64,000 bases of DNA, taken from NCBI GenBank assembly GCA_021292105.1, contig CM037870.1, positions 64,292,083 to 64,356,082 of the forward strand, in the 5' to 3' direction. Every line of letters begins with the position of its first letter. Positions within the stretch are counted from its first letter, which is position 1. This document shows, piece after piece, positions 1 to 13,700 of this stretch. Source of the DNA: Anadara kagoshimensis. Lineage: Eukaryota; Mollusca; Bivalvia; Arcoida; Arcidae. The position numbers were made by a program, and so were the translations under genes. Under the pieces are notes generated by a model. The model saw only the letters and a program-made list of their open reading frames with translations, did not search any database and was not told the DNA's origin.

Positions 1-5
1 TCTGA

Positions 6-99
6 ATCCCGCTACCCCGGCTATACTTGACGTCACACAGTTCTACGTTCTGCATCCCGCTACCCCGGCTATACTTGACGTCACACAGTCCAACGTTCT
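6..99. repeat. 48-bp tandem duplication
   Basis: Two copies, at 6-41 and 54-89, share 36 identical bases containing 'gctaccccggctatacttga' and are offset by 48 bp. GC content is higher than in the surroundings. The array may continue beyond the left window edge. Confidence 0.85.
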
Positions 100-282
100 T
101 TTCATTCTTAATTTCGATTTCACACGTTACGGATGTAGCTATGTTAGCGGTAGGTGCTAATCTTTCCAGAACACCCGGCCTCATTTCCCTGGTGGACGTT
201 TACATGTTGAACTAAGTGCAACAGTTTCAAATTTTTGCTTTGCTTTTCATAGTGATTGGAACATGGTTTGTTTGTTTGTCTT
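95..282 (-). mobile_element. Family A element copy, truncated
   Basis: It shares the landmarks of the full copy at 8,994-9,484 in reverse: 'cccggcctcatttccctggt', a tttgctttgcttt block and a terminal tttgtttgtttg. Only the half next to one terminus is present. It overlaps the end of the 48-bp duplication. Confidence 0.75.
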
Positions 283-304
283 TTATTGAACTTCGTTATC
301 GAAA

Positions 305-490
305 TGATTTACAGTCGAACTTGCCTTAAAGGCCATCTCTATAAAAGAGCCACCTGCTTATAAAGGTCAGTAAAATTTTATCTCAATTGCTCTTTATTCG
401 TGTTAATTGAACCTGTATATAAGGGTCATCTGTCCATAAAGGCCATTTTTCTGTTTCCCTTGGGTGGCCTTTGTAGACAACAAGTTTGTA
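305..490. repeat. Degenerate 'taaaggcca' repeat
   Basis: Several spaced copies of ataaaggccat/cc and 'gtttcccttgggtggccttt' occur. It resembles a dispersed repeat I associate with marine invertebrate genomes that begins 'tacagtcgaacttgcc'. It leads directly into the tandem array at 500-965 and may have seeded it. Confidence 0.45.
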
Positions 491-499
491 TGTGATAGA

Positions 500-965
500 T
501 TCACTTGTATATGTAATATTGACCACTTTACATTCACCTGTATGTGATATTGGCCACTTTATATTCACCTGTATGTAATATTGGCCACTTTATATTCACC
601 TGTATGTGATATTGGCCACTTTATATTCAACTGTATATGTGATATTGACCACTTTATATTCAACTGTATATGTGATATTGACCACTTTACATTCACCTGT
701 ATATGATTTTGGCCACTTTATATTCAACTGTATATGTGATATTGACCACTTTATATTCAACTGTATATGTGATATTGACCACTTTACATTCACCTGTATG
801 TGATATTGGCCACTTTATATTCAACTGTATATGTGATATTGACCACTTTACATTCAATTGTATATGTGATATTGACCACTTTATATTCAACTGTAATTGT
901 GATATTGGCCACTTTACATTCACTTGTATATGCGATATTGACCACTTTATATTCAACTATATCAC
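500..965. repeat. 31-33-bp minisatellite
   Basis: About 14 head-to-tail copies of a unit built on gtatatgtgatattgacc + actttatattcaac. The unit varies by a 2-bp 'ta' insertion and tatt/catt, acc/gcc alternatives. Short reading frames on both strands here are repeat artefacts. Confidence 0.95.
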
Positions 966-1398
966 ATAACTCACCTGTTTATTGGTGCAATAAAACGGTG
1001 TAATATTTTTCATATTACACAGGTACCAATGTAATATCACTTGATTGTGACGTAATAAATTCTCACGCTTCTGATCGCCCCTAATGACGTCATTTGAAAA
1101 CTGTGTCGGTCTGTTGTTTATTTTTAGACTTTTAAAGACTTTCCGATTCTTTGAAAAATAATTTTGATGCATTCGAATAAATATAACATAATTTAAACTT
1201 ACATACTGGTTTTTGTCTTTTTTATTTTAGGTGATTAATTTACTTTTACTATAATTAAATAGAACTATATTCTTACTTGCGCAGTTAAATTGGAGGTGAT
1301 TTGTCTGACCTAGATAGAAATCAGCTGTTTCTATATGGCATCAAATAATATGTACATGTCATTGTCTCGGTATTTTGAGTTATGTGATATATAGAATC
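966..1398. other. No gene seen
   Basis: AT-rich sequence between the minisatellite and the palindrome. I see no exon with splice borders, no RNA gene and no repeat relative elsewhere in the window. Confidence 0.5.
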
Positions 1399-1532
1399 CT
1401 AGACTCGTGAGGGTTTAATATGAAATTTATTAAACGAGTTCAATATTAAATATGCCACTCGCCAAGGCTCGTGGCATATTTAATATTGAACTCGTTTAAT
1501 AAATTTCATATTAAACCCCCACTCGTCTAAGA
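1399..1532. mobile_element. Fold-back palindrome with 48-bp perfect arms
   Basis: Arms 1411-1458 and 1471-1518 are exact reverse complements around a 12-base loop. Outside them the match continues imperfectly (ctagactcgtgag against cactcgtctaag). The flanks 'gaatcc' and 'gatcc' are similar. A short hairpin transposon is the simplest reading. Confidence 0.8.
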
Positions 1533-1539
1533 TCCTCTA

Positions 1540-1625
1540 TGTATATGTGATATTGATCACTTTACATTCAACTCTATATGCGGTATTGACCACTTTACAT
1601 TTACATTTGTTTGTGGTATTAACCA
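1540..1625. repeat. Outlying copies of the 31-33-bp minisatellite
   Basis: Two to three diverged units (gtgatattgatcactttaca, gcggtattgaccactttaca) related to the array at 500-965 but separated from it by the palindrome and unique DNA. This suggests the palindromic element inserted into, or next to, an older larger array. Confidence 0.7.
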
Positions 1626-2300
1626 TGTAATTACCTGTTGTGTTTATATTGTCTTTCTATTTGGAAATATGTTTAAAAAGAAATCTTAACAAAATTAAGA
1701 AGCTTTTATTCACTTTAACATGAAAAAAAAAATGCACGATCAAATAATTTTCTATGAACAATATATGTAACAACGAATGGTTTCTTTTGGTTCTTTAAGA
1801 AGAAATAGGAAAACAAACTTTGATATACACAGCCATCAATAAATAACTATACAAATTTATATTTGTCATAGGTTTATATTGTAATTTCATTCATAGATTT
1901 CAAATATTGTAGTATGTGGAATTGATATCTTAACTTAATTGTCTTAATGTTTGCGAAGAAGTTGTTTTAACTGAACACAATATTCTTGGATTACTAAGCA
2001 GTATTTAATGAATTTCGGTGGAAATAAAAACAAATTTGGCTAAATATATATTTTAAGATTGAAAAGCGCTCAACTTGAGAAGAGTACTGTTTTATGATCT
2101 TACTAGTTGTTTTGTTTCAGTCCCTATTGCTATGCGTTTTAAACATGTATAATAATTTATGGATGGCAGTATATAATTGTACATGTCAACAACTGTTTAA
2201 TAATAAATGTTAAAAAGAAAAACTTGCAAAAAACATTGAAAAAACATATCTGCATTCCAATGAATTGAAATGTACCTATCATTAATTCTACAAGAGTTAT
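1626..2300. other. No gene seen; 3' flank of the SCP gene
   Basis: AT-rich sequence downstream of the poly(A) signals of the minus-strand gene. I find no exon, RNA gene or clear repeat. Confidence 0.5.
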
Positions 2301-2320
2301 CTTTCCTTAGTTGAGATTGT

Positions 2321-2336
2321 TTTATTCTTCTTTATT
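2321..2336 (-). terminator. SCP: Two poly(A) signals of the SCP-like gene
   Basis: On the minus strand AATAAA occurs at 2331-2336 and again at 2321-2326, 113 to 128 bases after the stop codon at 2449-2451. The position and spacing suit mRNA 3'-end formation near 2,300-2,315. Single AATAAA motifs are common in AT-rich DNA; the weight comes from the pair directly after the inferred last exon. Confidence 0.65.
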
Positions 2337-2484
2337 GTCTTTCATAAAAAATTGTGCATTATGTACAAAATCTCCATGTTGAACTTTGACCTTGAATTTA
2401 GTTTCTTTTCTCAATGCATAGTAACTAACTTTCGAAGAATAAAACTTCTTAAATTGATGTATCTTCATCCGTATTATCGAATTT
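2337..2484 (-). CDS. SCP: SCP-like precursor, terminal coding exon plus 3'UTR
   Basis: An excellent splice acceptor (a T-rich tract ending tatttttag) precedes position 2484. Read in phase 0, as the upstream donor at 3,477-3,481 requires, the exon gives KFDNTDEDTSI and then TAA at 2449-2451. The rest of the span is 3'UTR. The acidic tail follows the six-cysteine exon after a 997-bp intron. It was found by splice signal and phase, not by homology; the following poly(A) signals support it. A different, unseen last exon is possible. Confidence 0.65.
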
Positions 2485-5400
2485 CTAAAAATAAAAAATG
2501 ATATAATAGATCTTGTAACTATTCTAAGATATAATCGTTAATAACTACAACATTGACCTGTTAGCTTGACCTTTAATTTCGATTTTGTATTATGAACGAA
2601 TGTATTTATATATAATGAGCTCATGTATTTATTTCGTGTACAAAATGAAAAACACTCAGCACGAACACCGTTCATTTATGAGATGCGAATCTTATAAATA
2701 CTGCCCATGTAATAGGTGGATTGTTCTATATGAATGTTCTCATGAAAGGTCAAGCGGACAGATAAAGATCGTTTGCCTTTGATAATAATAATAATAATAT
2801 TATTGTTGTTGTTGTTATGTGAACATACAAATAGTTTTGTGGTGGTTTAAAGGACGCGCCTACTTATCACAGATCCTCTCACCTCTTAGATCCGAATCCA
2901 ACTACATATATATAGCCGTATACGTTTTTCTACAAACAATCTTTGTGTAGATGGTCCTATCATCATACGGTTTGAAATATCATAATACAAACTTTGATGA
3001 GAGTGGTTAATAAGGTAAGATGAGTTAAGAATGAATAGGTGGAAAGAATTGAAATCAGAAACTTCACGAGATATATATTACTTCCATTCTAACCTTATAT
3101 GAATATAAAAAAGACAATAATGAAGAATATACAAAACTTTATATGATACGAAATCGTATATTACATTGCAACCTGACCATGATCGTAGCTCAGTTATTAG
3201 AGCGCACGTTCTGTGCGTAGGAATTGAAGGTTTGAACCCTGGCAGGATGAGGCGAAGATAGAAAATATGTAGTGTCTGTTTGTTCACCAAGCATTCAACT
3301 TTAAGAAAAACTTTAAGAAATTTAAAAAGTCCTGCAACATAGTCCTGAACGCACTGCAAAGGTATAGATTTCCTTCATGTAATTATACATAATACAGCAC
3401 TAGACGGTCGTTTTGGAATACAATTCCTTTTCAGTAGTGCTTGGACCAACAGTGTGTATTATTGTTTTTAATCTATCTTACCTGTATAGGTGCACATAAA
3501 GCATACGTGTTCATGTTTCTTCTTACAACTCTTGTTGTTAGGCCATCACAACATTTACAAAGAAGTTGTTGAATGTCGGGTTCTTGTCCGGAAATCCAAC
3601 TTGTTTTCAATCCAGTACAGCATACATCATCAACATCCGAGTTATCGTTGTCCTGAGGTGGTTTTGGGAATGTTACCGGCTATTTAAATAAAATAAATAA
3701 ATTTTGCAAAAATCTAGTTTTTCTAAATGGTTGAAATATTTTATCTATATTCGTATAGAGACCGGATGTAGAAAAGAATAAATGTATCTTGCATAAGTCC
3801 GGTTTTCTAAATGGTTGAAATATTATACCAAAATCGATATAGAGACCGGCTGTAAATAAATCCAGCTTATCTTATAATTTCATTTTGCTTAAAATCGACA
3901 TATTCACGTTAACATAACCATTGTATTTATTTATTTAATCATTTATTGCATTCAATTTTTTATGCTTGATTTATTTAACATTTATTTGTCTAAGTATTTA
4001 AATCTAAAATGTATTTATTTATTATTGTGCTTATGATACTACTAATACTACTGGCGTGTGTAATTGCTTACTTAAAAAACTGTCATTGCATTTTAAATTT
4101 TTTATAACTTTTGAAAAGGTCAGTTTCAAATATTTTCTCTGTCAAAATAATATGCATGTCAAGGTGCAATGCTGCAAACACCATTTACTTTATACTGAAG
4201 TCAAAATTTATGTGATTACATTAAATCCCTGGTTTGAACCAGAAAACAATGTAATAATAGAAATAACATAATATTAACCTTTTCTGATAGGAAAATAAAA
4301 CAATGGGACCGAATTCAGAAAATGTTGTCACATGACCAATATGTAAATTTTCACATAATAATGCCATTTTCATAATTTAATTAAGAGAACATTTTAATAA
4401 ATTGTTAGCCCCCGAATACTGCTACATTTTAAAGGCCAAATTTATTGACATCGTCGCAAAGTAGGAATATCCACATGGCGTCCATGACAGCATGGCGTAA
4501 AAAAAAAAAAAAATATCAGATAAGGTCTAATTTATGAACATGCTTGAAATAAAAAAACATTTAAATAATTTTTGGTTACATTAAGGAGTTAAATTTCGTG
4601 TTTGATTCTATTTTTTTTATTTTATATCATTCCAACGTTAAGTCAGCGGTATTATAATCAGTGGCTCCCTATATATGTGTTTTGATATCGTTAATAAGGT
4701 TTTATCGTTTCATAATCTTGGTTCTATTGGCATTTGGTCATTGGCAGTTATATCTTTATAATCTTCAAATACCATTTTTATCCTTTCCCTTCAAAGTAAT
4801 TCCAAATTTTGATTTCACACGTGACCAGTGGAGCTAGCTAAAAGGAACAATTTGCACTTACGGAGCACCGAGCCTTACTTCCCTTGTGAAAGTTCACGTG
4901 CTACACATAATTTGCCAGCTTCAAAGTATTTTCCAAAGATTGTGATTTGTACATGGATTGGTATGTTTGATTTTGATTTTATATTTCCATTAAGCAATGC
5001 ATTCTCCATCGGATAATTTTTTCTCATGTATCTTTCTCAGCGATTCCTTTGAAATAAATGTTTTGTAAGATAATGTGTTAAATAATCATACGCTAAGGTA
5101 AATATTTAACAACAAAAGCTTGACGTATGTGCGGGATAACAAAAACAAATTAATGTATAAGACTGGGTAAAATCAAAATGTAGACGTCACCAGAACTCGT
5201 ATACAAGTTATATAGATTTCACAATAACCACGTTTTTATATGGCATAAAATCCGATTAGTGAAAAGTAGCTTATATCCAAAACAATTATTTAGGTTGACT
5301 GAGTAAATAAAACAATTATTGGGACTTGTCTAAAGTCTTGTAAATTGTAAAAATCTTTTACAATATTAGATTCTGCAAAATAAAAACAATCTCGGTGGTA

Positions 5401-7692
5401 AAGAACATAACAGCCATTCATCAATCTTATAAATTCACAACTAACTGAAATATCAGATGATCCTAAATTAATGTCAAATTTTCACTTCGAGAAAGTAAAA
5501 AGGTTTAAAAAATCACAACTTTGTTAAAAGTTCATATAATCACTAAAAGCATGTTAAAAGTTTAAATAATCACGAGTAGTAGGTTTAATTGTCAAATAAT
5601 CACGACGAGAATTTTCAAAGGTCAAATAAATCACTTAAACAAGATTATAAGTAAAAAAATGGTGAAAAATTCATTTTATTCAAATATTTGTCAAATTTGG
5701 ATTTTATACTTTTATTCTCGATTTCACCAAGATGCTATAGGTATTGAATTAGTTATCAATTGGAATTTATTATCGTTTATACCTGAATGTTTTCCATTTT
5801 TCGGATGTTTCTGGGTAGACATTCTTGACACTCAATATATATTCATAGTGCTTAATTTGCTACCATCTCCAACAGTTTAAATTTTTGATACTGTTGTTTT
5901 TTTATATAATGTCTCGATTTGTCAACTTTATTTGAGTTATAAGTTTCATTTTAACATTTGCAATCCCCTTTATAGCATTTTCACTATTACAGGATTTAAA
6001 GGACAAACAACACCATATATTGAACAACAATATATCCCAGAATCTTCGTTTGGATGGAAAAGAAAGTACTGTAACGTATGAAGGGGGCAATGGCAATATG
6101 TGCAAATAATATCAAGATATTTAGAACATTTTAGGGAGAATTTTTGTCAGAATCGACGTATCAATAAATTCGAATTATTTTTTTAAAAATCTATGACATC
6201 ATGACTTGTAATTACGCATGTATAATTGCCTTATCTAAATATTCTAGCTGTTGGACATTTTCAGTTTCAAAGTTTTTGTTTCTTCTGGATGTGATTCAGA
6301 CATGGATTAGTATGTTTGTTTTGGAAATTTATATTCCTTAAAACTATTAAATATTTTTTTGACAGGACACGGTCAAACCAGCGCGGAATTCGAATGCTGC
6401 TTCTGTAAATGGGATTTAGAATAGGTTAATTTTAAGAAAGATGAATTGTTTGTATAGACCAAGACAAACAAAGCCACCTGTGAAATCTAACGGCTCTAAC
6501 AGATACCTTTTCATCGCATGTTGTAACTAGTGATATATGTACAGGATAAATTACGAGATGAACTTTAATAGAACAGAGATCTTTGAGGACCGTTTATTCC
6601 AAGATGTATGCTCTCTTTGTCCTATTCAACACGAACGAGTGGTTTATTAAGCTTTGTCACCCTTCAAAGAAATTTCTCGCATAGCGATTGGTTAACTTGC
6701 AGGCGTACATAGAACTATGTTCGGAAATCTGCCGGGGTACATGAACGCACGCGACGTTTAGTGGTAAAAGGGAATTAACTAGTAATTGCGGACGTCTAGT
6801 TACGGTAAACAAATATGGCGACAATGTACGCAAGTCACTGGCACAAAATACGAAATGGAAGTTAAAAAGATCCAACTTCCAAGGTAACGCTTCAATTATG
6901 GGTGACAAAAACGTTATACAGGGCTTTGGCAGGTCACACGGTCCCATGTACCCCGTCAAAGATTTAGGTACCTAGTCGAACAGATAATAAACTTCCTACC
7001 TTTTCAAAAGATAATTAACTTTCCAAAAGGTAATTGTAAGATAAAATAGTAGATTTTTCAGACGCCATGTTTGGCGGACAACTATAGCTGAAGACGCAGT
7101 TATCTCCCTTTATACTATTTAGATCAAATAAGAGCTGACCTTGTATAAAAGTTTGTTGGAGTTTAAGAAAAATGAAAATGGTTCAATTATAAAGTAAATT
7201 AAATCATTGTTGCATGCTGGATGATACTATAAAACTACTCTTGGGGGCAGGATATGGACTTGGTTTAAAATTAATTTTTAAAATATCATTAAACTCATTT
7301 TTCTTCACCATGTTATTCTTATTCCTCTTTCTTAAGTGATTTCATTAAAGAATGTATTTTATTTTATTAAAATGGTTTATATTATTCAAAAATACCCATT
7401 TAAGAATAAATACCATTTGCTAAAATAAAAACATCATAAAATGAAAATACTGAATCAATCAAAAATGGCAAAAATGATATTTGTAAACAATATCTAAAGA
7501 AGACCCTTTTATCCAGGAACTAAAAATCCTACTTAAATTGTGGTCTTATAGCAGCATTTTGTATGTTTATGGTCAACGAAAATAGGGTCATATGGACTTA
7601 AGCAATTGTTGAGCACCAAAACCGTACGTTAGATTTAGTTATATGTTACTGATATGTCAAAATTAAAAAAACACCATTGACAAAACATGCCG

Positions 7693-7777
<85 letters not shown>

Positions 7778-10700
7778 CACTGGTGTTGAAATACAAACCA
7801 TTGACCTTCCTCCTCTTGGGTAGGCAAAGAAATTCTGTAAATAAATATACAATAAATTTTACATATCCATGGTCTAAAATATGTGATGATGTTATATTTC
7901 AAAATATAATATTGGAGCAACGAAAATATATCATCTATTGTAAATATTGCAATGCATTACCATGACAATTCGTAATCAGTAATCACTTTGACAAAGAATG
8001 TTAAGTTTTTTCAAAGGGATATACCAAAGTACCAAAATATATTTAATTACATTTGGCTAAAAATTACTTTGTAAGAGGCACTATACCTAAGTTTTTTAAG
8101 ATTTTCATAGTTCAACTAGCACAATATTAAAAAATAATATTTCTGACAATACAACATCATTGCTTACGTTGTTTATGATATTATAAGTCCCATTTTCTTT
8201 TTGATGTTATTGATATATCAGTTACTGAAGCCATTATTCATTGAAAGTATTAGTGTATCATTCATAAAATTTTTCACCTTTGAGAGCATTGGGCATCAGT
8301 AACACGACATACCCATTCACTTCCAAGTGAATTCAAAGTAAAACACATTTTAATCAATGTCAAAATTACAACCCCAAGCAAAGTAAAAAGATTTAAACTG
8401 ACATTTAAGGTTAAACGCGGGAACATCCACCAGGGAAGTGGGGACAAATAAGGAATCCGGGCATATATTTATTCACCCATACTTACACTTCTTCCGGCTC
8501 TTGGATAATGGAGGAAATTCTGAAAAGTCAAATGTAAACCACGTTATAAATCACATTAAAATTAAATACAAAGTCTTCAGGTCTTCAGTAGGTGTTAAAG
8601 GATTTTAGCACATCTTATTGGACTATGGTTCACCATTTTAAAATTAAAAAGAAATAATTAAAACATGCTTTAATTTTGACGAGAAGAAAAATCTGTTATG
8701 ATATAAGTAGACACTTAAATATTTGATTATTCAGAACAAAACATCTATTAAGGTTAAAATGCAATAATCAAAGTTGGCGTTCAAGCATGGGTCTTCGCCC
8801 TATCAATTCAAACGTATATTCTTTTCTAAAAAAGACATTCTGGTATTTTTGTAATATTATGGTTTTCTTATTCAAGTTATAAATTGATGTTATATATCAA
8901 TATTTTTTTCTATTTTCGCCTTAACAAACTTTCCTTATCATAGAAATTATGAAAGAAAGAGAAAACAATATTTTAGAAATTACCATTACAATCAAAAACA
9001 AACATACTTATCCATTTCCGAATCACAATCCAGAAGCAAAGTAAAAACTTTGGAACTGACAAGTTAGGCTAGACACGTGAACTTCCACCAGGGAAGTGAG
9101 GCCGGGTGCTCCGGAAGGGTAAGCACCTCCTGTTTAGCTAGCTACACCCGTCACGTGTGTAATCAAAGTTGTGTGAAAGGAACATGGAACTATGAGACGT
9201 CAAATATATCCAAGGCAATCCTGGACACAGAGACATCAAACTTATCAACAATACTGTGATGACGGCCATAAAACTTTTTGAGGGCCTTGATAAGCCTAGG
9301 CTTGCAATATCCCTGAGTCAACAATTTATTTGCAAGCAGCCTACTTCGTTGTACAAAGTCCCCGTAGTGGGAACAAGCTCTACCATAGCGTATTAATGTT
9401 CTTGTTTACTAACATGCCAGTTACAAAGTTTTTACATTGCTTCTGGATTGTGATTCGGGCATAGATATGTATGTTTGTTTTTTATTACCATACTCTTGTT
9501 TTATTCTATATGATCAGAATGATTTTTTGCTATTTTGTTATTCAACAGAATATTTTTGAACTATGCATCTGTATAACAGAAATGGTACACATGAGGAAAA
9601 TATAATCTACAGTTCCCGATAATTTAACAACAATCAACCTGATTTATGACTACTTTTCCTCCTCTTGTACAACAATAATTGGTCATTTAAGAGTAAGAAA
9701 TTCCGTCTTAGTGGGAATTTAATCTTCAACATCTACTTATGGTGTTATCACTCTAAAGTAATAGTGAAGCGGAATGTGACAGAACGATTACTTAGGTACG
9801 CATCCCTATCAATGTGTGACCAATCTTCATCATAACGCGCGAATTGCCATGACTAACAACAACAAAGTCAGTTATTAAGAACTAAAGATAAGTTTGATAT
9901 AACAAGCTTCTACTAATACTGCAGATAAAACTCATTATGCATGATTACTTAAAATAAACATACAGTACAGGCATGTCGAAAGTTTAACGCAAAGCTAATA
10001 AATTGGTGCCAATTTCGCATAACACTTTTGCTCCCTGTTGGCTATATTGCAAAAACTTTTCGGCAGCTGCTATATATCTCTTGAATGAGAAACTATCGAT
10101 ATCTCAACTACTGGGTAGCCGAGCTTCAACTTCTTTTCGATAGCTCGGTGTTAAACTTTCTACAGGTCTGTGATGTAGCCTAGTCTATAATCATCTTTTA
10201 CGACAAGATACCATAAGAGTCAGTAATTGGGATAACTTTCGTTGTACATCAATAAGTTCAAGCATTGGAGCTAATATAATGATGGCTTTTTGCCGACTGT
10301 TTGTGTCCCTTTAACAACCATTGTCGGTTAAAGGTGATCGTGTCACCTCAGTAACAAGACAAAATATAGCATGATGTATTTATGCAGAGAAATATGATTT
10401 AAATTGAAGATTGTCTGTTGGCTAATGTAATGCAAATGTTTTTATTCAAACTGAGTAAGTCGAAAACAAAAATAGCTATTGATTTCAAAATCACAATCTA
10501 AAATGACCTTTAAATTAACATGTAGCCTTGCAGTATATTCTTTGATTGTAATCGATGTATTGGTCAGTAGAGAATCGGGTGACGATAGTATTAGCGTACC
10601 CATTGAAAATGGTTTCACTTGCCAGGTTACGATTTCGAAAAAATGCACAAAATAACCCATGCCATTTCTTTATTGTTGTTTTTAACATTTGCCGGAACAC

Positions 10701-13700
10701 TAAGTGATGAATTTGTAGTAAGGTTTAAGCATTAAAATCAGTAGTTTATTTTGGCAAGGTTTACCTAATACTCAGTAGATTTTTAACGCTTACTAGCAAT
10801 TTGGTAAGGTTTGCCTAACACTTAGTCAGTTTTGTTTGGTAAGGTTTGCCAAATACTTTATAGGTAATTTTGGTAAAGTTTGCCTATAAGTTAGTCAGTT
10901 GAGGTTTCCCTAAAATTTAGTGAGCTATTAAGGTAACACCTCTGGTAAGGTTTGCCTGAGACTTAGTCAGTTATTTTGGTAACGTTTGCCTGACACTTAG
11001 TGGGTTATTTTGGTTAGGTTTAACAACACTTACCGGGTAATTCTGGTAAGGTTTGCCTGAAACTTAGTTATTTTGGTAACGTTTGCCTAACAAACGGTGG
11101 ACAATTGTGGTAAGGTGAACACTTAGTAGGATTTTTTTATAAGGATTGCAAAACACTACTTCGACAGTTTTTTATGATAAGGATTGCAAAACACTTAGTC
11201 CGTTATTTTGGCAAGCTTTGACTAGGTCAGTTATTTTGAAAAGGTTTGCCAAGTGAATTATTTTTTATAAAGTTAGCTTTAAATCTATTGGATTATTTCG
11301 GTAAGATATGCCTAACACTAAACGCCTTGATTGTACATTACTGGATATTATTTTTAAATAATTTATATCATTTGACGATACTGTAAACTAAATTGACAAC
11401 GTTAATAATACTGATACATAATGGTAGATATGACAATTTACCCTATATATTCCATAACAAATCAGTTTCTAAGACTGTAATATATCAAGTGTAATTTGTA
11501 AAAATGTGTTATACGCATGCGTTATGAAACCATGACAATATATCAACTAATATAATGCATATTTTAAATCACAAGTCATATACCTATGTCTTGGTACCTC
11601 TTTGTTTATTTTGTTTCAAATTGATTACTAAGGATTTACATGTATCCAGCTGATAATGTGTAAAAACGCGTTATTGTGTATGTGTTATGAAACCACGACA
11701 ACATATAGACTAATATAGCGTATAACCGTTTTATTGAAGCGTTGTTGAATTTAGTACAGAAACCCGATAAGAACGAAGAAAATATCTAATGTTTAGAAAG
11801 AACAGAGAATTTTAGCGTCTTTGACATGAGGTAGTAAAATAATATTTACCACGTTTCCAGAGTTGGAACCAATTGTGCGAGCAAGAAACTAAGAATAAAA
11901 AATACATTTATCTAACCTTACAATGATTCCAAATTCAAAATTTTAAACCAATTATAAAAATTATTTCAAATCAATTGCTGAAAAACGAAACAGTGGAAGA
12001 TATGTGATCAAAACGGATTTTACTGATTACAAATCACTGACTTAAATATAAAAAATTACATATTGAGTAAAATGAAAATGATAGAATTAATAACTTCAAT
12101 TTACCCTTGTTAAAAAAATTAACTTTTACACATTTACGAATGAAAGTTGAAAGTTATTATGTCTTTTAGTAATGCACATTATGTTTAACAAATTGCAGTT
12201 TTAAAAAGGAGTAGATACAAGTATTTGGTCTTCAAATGCGGTATAATATGAACATTTTTTTATAAAGGATACTACGAAATATTCCATCAGGTGACGACAT
12301 ATGGCATTTTGAAATACAATTCTTAATCAGTAATACTCTGATTATGGCAATTTATAAATTTCTAAGATGATGAAATAAGAAAGAGAGAAGGACCAAAATG
12401 TTGTTTCTTTCCAAATCCAACTAAAATACTACTTTGAGCGATGACCTTATCATGACTGTTTAAATGAAAAACTTTAATGAAATCGGAGTTAAATTAGAGT
12501 TAATAAAATATTTGTTAGATATTATATTTTTGTATAATGTTCTGCTACTTTTTCTTTGATTTTGTAAATTCCTTTTTCATACCTGGTACTAACAAGACCT
12601 ACATCGTATTTACTCCTTATCTTAAGATTGTTTACGTGACAAATATAGTGGAATTATTTATTTATTTATTTATTTAACATATTACTTTTTTCTATGTTAT
12701 ATAGAAACATTCACATATTTCTATAAATGAAAAGTTTTAAGAGAATGTGAATAGGTGGCTATACGAATGGATGTCTACATGCTCGAGAAAATCAGAGAGG
12801 AAAACAGGACGCCAACATGCGCGCGCACACATTATCATCAGACGGCATTATATACCAAGGCATCACTGAACAAATGGTTATATTTGTATATATGTAAATG
12901 CGTATATATCATATATAAGTCTTGTATATCCAGTACATAACATAATTCATACATCTATATATTTCCAGTACATATTCATACATCTATATATTTCCAGTAC
13001 ATATTCATACATCTATATATTTCCAGTACATATCCATACATCTATATATTTCCAGTATATATTCATACATCTATATATTTCCAGTACATATTCATACATC
13101 AATATATTGCCAGTACATATTGATACATTTATATATGTTGAATACATTATATTGACAATACTCTTACATTATTACTCCAGCACATTCACAATACATCGAC
13201 ATATCTTATATCGTTATACAACATAACGTATAATTGAAGTACAATTGAATCTCTATGCGATGATTAAATAGCAGACTCCCTGCGTTTTTGACAATGAACT
13301 TTACAATAGTTTTATAGAAAAAAAAAAAAAAAACTTGAATAAGGTTTGGTATTTTGCATTTACTTTGACCAATCGTAACATAAACAGGCTTAAGTAAGTT
13401 AATTATATCAAACGTTAAATATTTAAGTAATGATTGCAATTTTGTTATGAAAATTGTGAGTATTTCATCTTCACAAACACGATTACTTTGAAACTAGATA
13501 ACCATGGTGTTTCAAGTAGAAAAAGTAATCTTCAAACTTCACACTTAAGTATACCATCAGAATCATAAACAAGAAACAGGACCAAAATTACCTTAATGAG
13601 AAGTTATCTTCCTTTATAAAACAACTCCATTTGTCGGAGTTCAGGCCTTGTTAACAAGTCAATACAAAAGTAGATTTTCTTCAACAAATACATTCAACAA

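Larger units (their letters stand above)
2485..3481 (-). other. Intron 8 of the SCP-like gene
   Basis: 997 bp between acceptor ttttag and donor GTAAGA. It holds a compound (AAT)n(TTG)n microsatellite and a SINE-like segment; otherwise AT-rich unique DNA. Confidence 0.6.

Noticed and set aside
3181..3250. Functional tRNA gene
   Set aside because: A- and B-box-like motifs are present, but acceptor, anticodon and T stems do not pair.
3078..3359. 93-codon minus-strand frame as the last SCP exon (acceptor cctttgcag)
   Set aside because: It runs through a SINE-like repeat. The exon ending at 2,449 has a better acceptor, a quick stop and poly(A) signals.
6657..6959. 100-codon minus-strand frame as a gene
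   Set aside because: No start context, domain, signal peptide or phase-compatible splice sites; openness is explained by higher GC.
9077..9259. 60-codon frame with a homologous frame at 22,350-22,550
   Set aside because: Both lie in family A copies; their similarity comes from the transposon, and other copies have the frame broken.
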